Shown here: positions 1 to 6,093 of the stretch, piece by piece
Position numbering within the stretch: position 1 is the first letter of the stretch
How the letters are laid out: each line of letters opens with the position of its first letter
DNA from: Candidatus Magasanikbacteria bacterium GW2011_GWC2_45_8
GTDB taxonomy: Bacteria > Patescibacteriota > Patescibacteriia > Magasanikbacterales > UBA10146
Assembly (NCBI GenBank): GCA_001001925.1
Contig: LCLH01000007.1
Coordinates: 20,139 to 50,023 of the forward strand
Reading direction: 5' to 3'
Length of the DNA: 29,885 nucleotides
Translations under genes and position numbers: made by a program
The notes under the pieces: model-generated
Told to the model about the DNA's origin: nothing
Databases searched by the model: none
The model's input: only the letters and a program-made list of their open reading frames with translations

Positions 1-162
1 AGCGAAGATTTTACACTCGTGGGCACTCACCTCTCACGCGCCAAAAATTCTTATGATGCATCGGAAAAAAGGCTTAATAAATTTGAAGACACTTTTGCTT
101 CTCTGCACAACGGGGGACACCTCTCGTCACCCAACGACCAAAGCCAACCCCCAGCCTCTTGA
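1..162 (+). CDS. rmuC: C-terminal end of DNA recombination protein RmuC (partial)
   Basis: Frame 1 is open from the first base to a TGA at 160-162 and gives 53 residues. They begin SEDFTLVGTHLSRAKNSYD and continue with a KRLNKF segment, then a polar, Ser/Pro-rich tail. The VG-HL-A-YD---KRL-KF pattern matches the end of the RmuC nuclease-like domain (established family pattern, recalled and not searched). RmuC proteins are predicted to limit DNA inversions or act in recombination. The start and most of the domain lie outside the window. The rpsT promoter overlaps the stop codon. Confidence 0.7.
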   Translation, partial: SEDFTLVGTHLSRAKNSYDASEKRLNKFEDTFASLHNGGHLSSPNDQSQPPAS

Positions 163-187
163 TTTTTTTTACTGCCTATGGTATCTT
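159..187 (+). promoter_or_regulatory. promoter of rpsT
   Basis: A -35 TTGATT (159-164) and a -10 TATCTT (182-187) are separated by 17 bp, which places transcription start near 194. The -35 overlaps the rmuC stop codon. Read by eye. Confidence 0.55.
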
Positions 188-230
188 TAAAACGCTTAAT
201 AACTTTAACTCACCCATTGTTTAAAATCAT

Positions 231-500
231 ATGCCTAATAAAAAAAATGCGCTAAAGGCCTTACGCCAAACAAAAAAACGTACGATTGAGCGTAGAAAAA
301 TTGAATCAAAGCTCGACACCTTGCTCCATCAAATAAAAAAATCATTGGTGGCACAAAAAATTGAAAATCCTGCGGAACTCTTTCGTTCTTTGCAAAAAGC
401 TCTTGATAAAGCAAATAAAAAAAACATTATAAGCTTTAACCGCGCAAACAGAATCAAAAGCCGCGTTAGTAAAAAAATGCAAAGCTTCATTAAAAAATAA
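231..500 (+). CDS. rpsT: 30S ribosomal protein S20
   Basis: 89 residues, very Lys/Arg-rich, opening MPNKKNALKALRQTKKR, which is the standard S20 N-terminus. The rest is a helical protein ending in a basic NRANRIKSRVSKKM segment. S20 binds the 16S rRNA 5' domain early in 30S assembly. Length is normal for the family. No Shine-Dalgarno motif is visible before the ATG; the leader is about 37 nt and A/T-rich. The gene is monocistronic, with its own promoter (159-187) and an intrinsic terminator starting 11 nt after the stop codon. Confidence 0.95.
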   Translation: MPNKKNALKALRQTKKRTIERRKIESKLDTLLHQIKKSLVAQKIENPAELFRSLQKALDKANKKNIISFNRANRIKSRVSKKMQSFIKK

Positions 501-510
501 CACTAATCAA

Positions 511-543
511 AACACCTTTCCTTGATGGAAAGGTGTTTTTTTT
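511..543 (+). terminator. intrinsic terminator of rpsT
   Basis: 11-bp perfect stem (511-521 with 527-537), 5-nt loop TTGAT, and a run of T to 543. Confidence 0.9.
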
Positions 544-562
544 GTTATCAAAAAAGCTTTAT

Positions 563-600
563 AGGGACTGTCGCCGAATGCGCTTTCGGCGACAGTCCCT
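563..600. repeat. REP-like palindrome, perfect copy
   Basis: Arms of 16 bp (563-578 AGGGACTGTCGCCGAA; 585-600) pair perfectly around a 6-nt loop, TGCGCT. A degenerate copy in opposite orientation is present at 24218-24254. The element lies in the convergent rpsT/holA gap, 4 bp from the holA stop codon. It lacks a T-run on either side, so it is not a classic terminator, though it could stabilise the 3' end of the holA message. It resembles REP elements mobilised by Y1-type transposases (inference). Confidence 0.8.
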
Positions 601-604
601 TATA

Positions 605-1591
605 TTATTTCCGCTGTATCATACGTGTAATATCAAAGACCAATTGGTCAAACGCAAATGAAGCGGCGCGTACGCCGGTTTTAATATCTTTATCAACGCG
701 TAAAAAATATTCATGCACAGAAGATAAAAATTGCATTGAAACGCGCGACAACAAAATTCCGGTCTTTTTAATCACAAATGGATGTATGCCCAATTGTCTG
801 GCACAATCAGCAGAGGACGCATATGGATTTCTTACCACAAAATCCTTCAGCTCTAGAAGTGTTCGTATTTGCCAAAGAAGGGCTCCAAATACATCTTGCT
901 CGCTTGAACCGGAAGCTCTTTGATCATATAAAAGACGAAGTGCTTGTTTGGTATTCCCTTGAAACAAAGCATCTATAAAATGAAAAACTTCATCATCAAG
1001 AGCAGAGGGGATAAGGGTATGGATATCCTCTTTTGTGATAATCTTCTTTTTCTCACCGCGAGCCCACGCGATTAATTTCTGTGTCTCTAAATCCAGAACT
1101 CCCAAATCAGAGCCAAGAAGCTCAATCAATAAAACGGCCGCGGATTTATCAAACCGCATGCCTCCGTTTTCAGCTTGCGCGCACACCCATTCAGCCAACC
1201 GTGTGTTTTCAAGGGGTTCAAACACCTGACTATATTTTTCTTTCGTAAGCAAAGAAAACAACAGGTGCGCTTTTTTATCAAAATTCTGTTTTTCCCAAAA
1301 AACCAAAACAACATATTCGGGTATTCCTACGTCTTTTAATCTTTTATATAATTCGTCCAAGACTGCTTCATTTTTGTTTTCTGAAATAGAATTCACCACC
1401 ACAAGCCGCTTTTCGCCCAAAAACGGCGCGATCACGCATTGCCCCAAAATTTCATCTAAAGAAACACTTCCGCCACTTAAAATTACTGTATTATATCCTT
1501 GCGGATCGCGCCGCGTTTTAAACTCAGCAATAAACTTATTGAGCTGTCTCTTGCTTCTATAAAAATCTGTCCCATAGAATAAAAAATACAT
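605..1591 (-). CDS. holA: DNA polymerase III subunit delta (clamp loader)
   Basis: 328 residues. The N-terminus MYFLFYGTDFYRSKRQLNKF is the HolA opening: a beta-strand and a degenerate P-loop-like GxD. A later QNFDKKAHLLF segment and the C-terminal collar domain (about 210-328, with VFGALLWQIRTLLEL) fit the family. Delta opens the beta clamp encoded by dnaN in this window. The start is one base after the polA stop codon (1593-1595), so it is the last gene of a dac-polA-holA run and is probably cotranscribed. It ends next to the REP-like palindrome at 563-600, which may mark its 3' end. The family is poorly conserved, but length and both ends fit well. Confidence 0.88.
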   Translation of the reverse strand: MYFLFYGTDFYRSKRQLNKFIAEFKTRRDPQGYNTVILSGGSVSLDEILGQCVIAPFLGEKRLVVVNSISENKNEAVLDELYKRLKDVGIPEYVVLVFWEKQNFDKKAHLLFSLLTKEKYSQVFEPLENTRLAEWVCAQAENGGMRFDKSAAVLLIELLGSDLGVLDLETQKLIAWARGEKKKIITKEDIHTLIPSALDDEVFHFIDALFQGNTKQALRLLYDQRASGSSEQDVFGALLWQIRTLLELKDFVVRNPYASSADCARQLGIHPFVIKKTGILLSRVSMQFLSSVHEYFLRVDKDIKTGVRAASFAFDQLVFDITRMIQRK

Positions 1592-1592
1592 A

Positions 1593-4268
1593 TTATTCCA
1601 TTTCCCCCCAATTAACTCCTGTTTTTATATCCACCACAATCGGCACCCCAAAATCCACAACTCCTTCCATCATCTTTTTAATAGGGACAAGCAATTTCCG
1701 CGCTATTTGCTCTTTTGCTTCAAATACCAACTCATCATGCACCTGCAAAACCATAGCAACTTCATTTTGTTGGTATGAATCTTTCAAAAAAGTTTGAATT
1801 TTTATCATTGCCAATTTGATTATATCAGCCGCCGTACCCTGCATGGGCGCGTTGACAGCCATTCTCTCCGCTCCCGCGCGCACTTGTGCGATTGCGCTGT
1901 TTATTTCAGGAAAATAGCGACGTCGACCAAAAAAAGTTTCCACATACCCTTGTTTATGAGCACGTAGTTTTGTTTCTTCAAGATACACTTTAACCCCTTT
2001 AAAAACTTCAAAATATCGAGCGATAAAATCACGTGCCTCCCCAAAACTTATATGCGCGCTTTGCGCCAGTCCATGCGCGCCAAGACCATACATAATTCCA
2101 AAATTGACGGCCTTGGCGGCGCTACGCATTTCAAAAGTTACTTCAGATTCTTTAATGCCATTTATTTTTGCCGCGGTAGAACGATGAATATCCGCGCCCG
2201 CCTCAAAAATTTTTATCATTTCATGATCTTTTGAAAGCGCCGCGATAATACGCAATTCTATTTGAGAATAATCCGCTTTGATAAGACGATATCCGGAGCG
2301 CGCAATAAAAGTCTTGCGGATTTCCCGCCCCAACTCTGTTTTTATTGGAATATTCTGCAAATTTGGGTCAGAAGACGAAAGCCTTCCAGTGGTTGTAACC
2401 ACCTGATTGAACGTGGTATGCAATCTTCCGCGCGCGTCAACTAAATCCGGCAAAACATCTGTATAAGTGTTTTGAAGTTTCGCCAACTCTCTAAACTCCA
2501 TTATACAATCAATAATCGGATGCTGACCTTGCAATTTTTCCAATTCAGCCGCCGCTGTTGAAAGTCCCGTCTTGCCTTGTTTGATTCCTTCTACCGGAAT
2601 TTCCAATTCATCAAACAACACCTCTTTTAATTGTTGTGGGGAGGCAATATTAAATTCATGCCCCACCATGCCAAAAATTTTTTTACTAACAGTGTTTATC
2701 CGCGCCGTAATATCTTTTGAAAGTTTCTTCACCTGTAACACATCAAGCTGTATGCCTGACTCTTCCATTACCACCAATACCGGAACCAAAGGGATTTCTA
2801 TCTTTTTATACACTTCCAGCAATAATTTTTCCATCAATTCTTCTTGCAATTGACGTGCTGTTTGAAAAAACAAACAAGTATACTCGGAAACAATATCTTT
2901 ATTCACACCAAAAAGCGTGGATTGTCCGTCTGCTTCGGGGCTGTTTAACCCAACCTGCTTTAACAAAATACTCTGAAGCGTATGATTGCGAATCCCTGGA
3001 TTTGCCACATAATCCATAAGCATCAAATCAGTGTTGTTGGGAGGGTTATACAAAAACCCATTTGCATGAAGCGCTTCAATAAAGGATTTCAAATCAAACA
3101 CAATACTTTCTTTTTCCTCAATCACCGTCCACACATCTTGCGTTAAAAATAAAGCAGGGACAAAGTATGCACCTTCTGCGGAAAAGGCATACACACACCC
3201 CTCAATCTGCGCCACGCGAGGATCTTTACTAAAAACAAGATAACAAGCGCATTGTTTCGTGTTGCGTGCTGTTTTGAGAAAGTCTTTATACAAATCTGAT
3301 GATTCAACTTGAATGACTTTTATAACATGTCTAATGTTTTTTTTGTGCTTCGCGTCATATGAAGAGGTGTTTTTGCCGCCATCAAAAGTATCTTCTCCTG
3401 ACAATCGCTTGATTAAACTATGAAAATCAAGCGCTCTAAAAAGCTCTATCAACACATTGGTATCCGGCGCGCCAACTTTGCACAATTTTAAATTAAAGTC
3501 CAATACGACATCATTCTTTAAAACCACCAAATCTTTGCTTTCAAACGCTTCTTTTTTGTGTGATGTTAGCTTCTCCGCAACAGAAGAACGCACCACAGAC
3601 GAATCTTTTTCAATTGCTTTATATAATTTTTCCAGTGTTCCAAATTGACGCAACAAATCAACTGCAGTCTTTTCTCCAATACCGGGCACTCCCTTAATGT
3701 TGTCTGAAGGATCGCCGCGCAAAGCCTTAAAATCCACCATTTGGTTTGGCAGGAGACCGTAACGATCTTTTATTGATGACTCGTTGTATACTACAATATC
3801 AACCACGCCTTTGCGCATAGTTCGCACCTCAATGTTGGAGTTAACCAACTGTAAAGTGTCCATATCTCCGGTAACAATGATTATCTTGAGTTCTGTTTTG
3901 TTGTGCGATAATTTATGAACGATTGTTGCTATTGTATCATCAGCCTCAACACCCGCGACTTCAAAAACAGGGAAGCCAAACCCTTTTACCACCTGTTTCA
4001 CGATAGGAAATTGATCATATAAATCTTGTGGTTGTTTTATTCGTGTTGCTTTATACGCGGCATAACGTTCATGCCGGAATGTCTTGCCTGGCGCGTCAAA
4101 AGCAACCGCCATGTAATGAGGTTTTAGCTCTCTTACCACACGCATCAAAATAGTGGTAAACCCGTAAACAGCATTCACCACTTGACCATTTCGCGCCGTA
4201 AGCGGAGGCACCGCATGAAACGCGCGATGTACTATTGCGTTACCATCTATGATTACCAGCGTTTCCAT
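1593..4268 (-). CDS. polA: DNA polymerase I
   Basis: 891 residues from the ATG at 4266-4268 (METLVIIDGNAIVHRAFHAV). A longer open frame to 4304 would overlap the preceding gene and adds non-homologous residues. Order: 5'-3' exonuclease (about 1-290, with VEADDTIAT, a GDMDTLQL acidic motif and an HhH GVPGIGEKTA); a degenerate 3'-5' exonuclease domain (about 300-480); polymerase. Polymerase motif A is DYSQIELR at D666, motif B R715-K719-F723 (NFGIMYG), motif C HDEL with D845. The three exonuclease acidic motifs of E. coli Pol I (DTE, D424, D501) are not seen, so proofreading is probably absent, as in Taq polymerase. It fills gaps and removes RNA primers. It starts 1 bp after the preceding stop codon. 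Confidence 0.95.
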   Translation of the reverse strand: METLVIIDGNAIVHRAFHAVPPLTARNGQVVNAVYGFTTILMRVVRELKPHYMAVAFDAPGKTFRHERYAAYKATRIKQPQDLYDQFPIVKQVVKGFGFPVFEVAGVEADDTIATIVHKLSHNKTELKIIIVTGDMDTLQLVNSNIEVRTMRKGVVDIVVYNESSIKDRYGLLPNQMVDFKALRGDPSDNIKGVPGIGEKTAVDLLRQFGTLEKLYKAIEKDSSVVRSSVAEKLTSHKKEAFESKDLVVLKNDVVLDFNLKLCKVGAPDTNVLIELFRALDFHSLIKRLSGEDTFDGGKNTSSYDAKHKKNIRHVIKVIQVESSDLYKDFLKTARNTKQCACYLVFSKDPRVAQIEGCVYAFSAEGAYFVPALFLTQDVWTVIEEKESIVFDLKSFIEALHANGFLYNPPNNTDLMLMDYVANPGIRNHTLQSILLKQVGLNSPEADGQSTLFGVNKDIVSEYTCLFFQTARQLQEELMEKLLLEVYKKIEIPLVPVLVVMEESGIQLDVLQVKKLSKDITARINTVSKKIFGMVGHEFNIASPQQLKEVLFDELEIPVEGIKQGKTGLSTAAAELEKLQGQHPIIDCIMEFRELAKLQNTYTDVLPDLVDARGRLHTTFNQVVTTTGRLSSSDPNLQNIPIKTELGREIRKTFIARSGYRLIKADYSQIELRIIAALSKDHEMIKIFEAGADIHRSTAAKINGIKESEVTFEMRSAAKAVNFGIMYGLGAHGLAQSAHISFGEARDFIARYFEVFKGVKVYLEETKLRAHKQGYVETFFGRRRYFPEINSAIAQVRAGAERMAVNAPMQGTAADIIKLAMIKIQTFLKDSYQQNEVAMVLQVHDELVFEAKEQIARKLLVPIKKMMEGVVDFGVPIVVDIKTGVNWGEME

Positions 4269-4269
4269 A

Positions 4270-5158
4270 TTATTTTTCCATGAGAAATGAAACCCTGCGC
4301 TCAAGCCATTTGTTGGTTCCGCACCCTAGCACCACACCAAGCCTCTGCGCGCCCTTTCTGTTCTTATACCAGAAAGCCAGATTAAAACCCGATTCGTCTA
4401 AATATCCTGTCTTCCCAGCCAGCATTCGCTTGTTGTAACGCATAATTTTGTTGGTGTGACGCACTGTATGCTCTTCGGGAACTCCTTGTTCAGGTTCAAT
4501 GGAAAATGAGTAAGAAGGGGTTTTAATGACCGCGCCCAGAAGAGGGTTATTAACCACATTTCTCCACAAAATAGAGAACTCTTTCGCGGTAGAAACATTT
4601 TTTAAATCAATACCCGATGGTTCAACAAAATAAGTTTTTATTAATTTTTTTTTCTGTACAATTTCATTCATTCTCTCAACCAAACCGTGATAATCCGGAG
4701 ACACCAAGCGTGCGAGCGCCACCGCGCTGTTATTGGCAGAGCCAATCAAGCTCGCGTAGAGCAAATCTTTGGCGCGAATCTTTGCGCCCGCGACAACACG
4801 CAAATTCCCCACGCTATCTCCTGGCGCTGTATTTTGTTTTATCAAATCCAAATCGGAATTTCTGCAAGGCAAACGCGCTCACTGTTTTGGTAAGGCTTGC
4901 CACAGGCCATACCGCGTTAGAATTTTTTTGATAGATTATTTTTCCCGTTGCTTTGTCAGTAACTATTTCTGATGTGCACCCGGCGGGCAAAAATTCCGGT
5001 TTTTTCCATTCAACAGAAGATTGCGGCACGACTGCAAGAGAGGAGGTAGACAAGTCTGTCTGTTTATTTTCTTGCGCATGAACCTGCAAAAACCACAAAA
5101 GCGCGCCAACAGACAATAAGCCACACAAACCAAACAAAATGTATTTTCTGTTTTGCAT
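4270..5158 (-). pseudogene. D-alanyl-D-alanine carboxypeptidase (peptidase S11), frameshifted
   Basis: Two overlapping minus-strand frames make one S11 protein. The upstream part starts at ATG 5156-5158, with an uncleaved or cleaved signal segment (ILFGLCGLLSVGALLWF), and reaches the SxxK motif ASLTK and SAFALQ. The downstream part continues NSDLDLIKQN, then carries the second motif SANN, FVEPSGID, and the KTG motif (AGKTGYLDESGF). Reading must jump +1 near 4865. Removing one A from the AAA in CAGAAATTC restores a single frame of about 294 residues. The enzyme would trim peptidoglycan stem peptides outside the membrane. It is either a real inactivating insertion or a base-calling error; all catalytic motifs are intact, which favours an error or a very recent event. 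It sits between tRNA-Cys and polA. Confidence 0.85.
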
Positions 5159-5175
5159 GAATTTTTTTAAAAAAC

Positions 5176-5250
5176 TGGAGGCCACGGTCGGAATCGAACC
5201 GGCGCATAGGAGTTTTGCAGACTCCCGCCTTACCACTTGGCTACGTGGCC
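5176..5250 (-). tRNA. tRNA-Cys (anticodon GCA)
   Basis: Cloverleaf on the minus strand: acceptor GGCCACG (5244-5250) pairs with CGTGGCC (5180-5186). The anticodon stem GGAGT/ACTCC closes the loop CTGCAAA with anticodon GCA. The T-loop is TTCGATT. The discriminator is U (5179), as expected for Cys, and CCA is encoded (5176-5178). It lies 17 bp upstream of the carboxypeptidase start, probably on the same primary transcript. Confidence 0.95.
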
Positions 5251-5266
5251 ACTGTTTAGGTAGTTT

Positions 5267-5272
5267 ACTATA
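5267..5272 (-). promoter_or_regulatory. -10 element for tRNA-Cys
   Basis: TATAGT on the minus strand, with predicted transcription start about 10 bp before the mature tRNA 5' end. No good -35 at 16-18 bp; GGGTTG sits at 16 bp. Confidence 0.4.
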
Positions 5273-5339
5273 GAAAGGATAGTTTTATCAACCCCTTAAA
5301 AACCAATGTAAGGGCTAAATAGAAATGTCATACCCCTTA

Positions 5340-5376
5340 AAAACCAAAAACCCTTGAGCTAAATACCCAAGGGTTT
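5340..5376 (-). terminator. intrinsic terminator of the 3D-domain gene
   Basis: 9-bp stem AAACCCTTG/CAAGGGTTT (5368-5376 with 5348-5356) followed on the minus strand by TT-GG-TTTTT. The 5251-5408 gap also holds two direct copies of CCCCTTAAAAACCAA (near 5292 and 5334), a small GCGAG/CTCGC hairpin (5377-5391), and the 19-nt repeat listed separately. Confidence 0.7.
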
Positions 5377-5384
5377 GCGAGAAA

Positions 5385-5403
5385 AACTCGCCACAAAACA
5401 ACA
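5385..5403 (+). repeat. 19-nt exact repeat, copy 1
   Basis: AACTCGCCACAAAACAACA occurs here on the plus strand and again exactly on the minus strand at 20777-20795, next to the terminator of the candidate RNA gene. Both copies are intergenic and beside transcription terminators. Confidence 0.75.
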
Positions 5404-5408
5404 CTAAA

Positions 5409-5897
5409 TTAAAATATCTCCATCTTTATACGCTTTACACCAAACTCACGTAATTCGGAAATAGGCTTATCCATCCAAATATCAATGTGGCCATACCCGT
5501 AACGCTCATTCATACGATCGTTCACTGTAAACACCTTGTCACCATAAATATCAGGAAAACGCACACGAGTGCCGTATGGCAACCAATTGGCCGCAACCAA
5601 ACCATCATATACATGCCGTCCGTTTGAAGTAATAAAAGGGGAATCGTCTGTTTGATCTGGAGTACTAGAGTATACGGTTACCACTACAGACGCCACTTTA
5701 CGGGGGTCGCGGTCCTCGTGTTCAGGAAAAAGAGGGGACTGATCCGCTTGAGCAGAACCACCAAAAGAGAGAAAGCTCCAAAAACCACCCTCCGCGGCAT
5801 ATGCTGTTTGTGGCTTAACAGAGCTTAAAACAAGACTCAATAAGGCCACAAAAATGGCTAATTTATGCTTAAATTGTGTTTTCTTGATCAAAAGCAT
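5409..5897 (-). CDS. secreted 3D-domain protein (RlpA/MltA-like barrel)
   Basis: 162 residues. N-terminal signal peptide: basic MLLIKKTQFKHK, then a hydrophobic IFVALLSLVLSS core and a likely cleavage after AYAA. The C-terminal half (about 70-160) is a 3D domain: VTVYSSTPDQTDDSPF, then GLVAANWLPYGTRVRFPD, and VNDRMNERYGYGHIDIWM. The conserved aspartates are in D(D)SPF, VNDR and HIDIW. 3D domains form a double-psi beta barrel found in peptidoglycan-cleaving lytic transglycosylases and in Firmicute stationary-phase factors, so a cell-wall role is likely, but there is no proof of catalysis. It is monocistronic, with a consensus promoter at 5975-6003 and a terminator-like hairpin in the leader. 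Confidence 0.82.
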   Translation of the reverse strand: MLLIKKTQFKHKLAIFVALLSLVLSSVKPQTAYAAEGGFWSFLSFGGSAQADQSPLFPEHEDRDPRKVASVVVTVYSSTPDQTDDSPFITSNGRHVYDGLVAANWLPYGTRVRFPDIYGDKVFTVNDRMNERYGYGHIDIWMDKPISELREFGVKRIKMEIF

Positions 5898-5933
5898 AGG
5901 TTTGTTTTAATGTTAGGCGGTGAGCCCTTAATT

Positions 5934-5955
5934 AAAAAATCCCCATATTGGGGAT
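5934..5955 (-). terminator. terminator-like hairpin in the 3D gene leader (possible attenuator)
   Basis: 6-bp stem ATCCCC/GGGGAT (5939-5944 with 5950-5955), 5-nt loop, then six T on the minus strand. It lies between the predicted start site (about 5968) and the start codon at 5897, so it could terminate the transcript early. Confidence 0.5.
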
Positions 5956-5974
5956 CTATCATCTCGTGGGCATT

Positions 5975-6003
5975 AGTATAACACAAAACGGTATTTTTGT
6001 CAA
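5975..6003 (-). promoter_or_regulatory. promoter of the 3D-domain gene
   Basis: -35 TTGACA (5998-6003), 17-bp spacer, -10 TATACT (5975-5980): nearly full consensus. Its -35 is 3 bp from the -35 of the divergent PBP promoter. Confidence 0.8.
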
Positions 6004-6006
6004 TGG

Positions 6007-6036
6007 TTGCTAGCCTATTGGCGCACATGCTACAAT
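6007..6036 (+). promoter_or_regulatory. promoter of the PBP1A gene
   Basis: -35 TTGCTA (6007-6012), 18-bp spacer, -10 TACAAT (6031-6036), start near 6043. This excludes translation starts before 6043 and supports the ATG at 6094. Confidence 0.6.
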
Positions 6037-6093
6037 ACCACCAACAGCCTTAATATATACAAGCTCAAAGCACAGACATCAACCAAAAACTGT

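Noticed and set aside
522..923. 133-residue plus-strand frame running from the rpsT terminator over the REP-like palindrome into holA
   Set aside because: It starts in a terminator and is antisense to holA; no coding signs.
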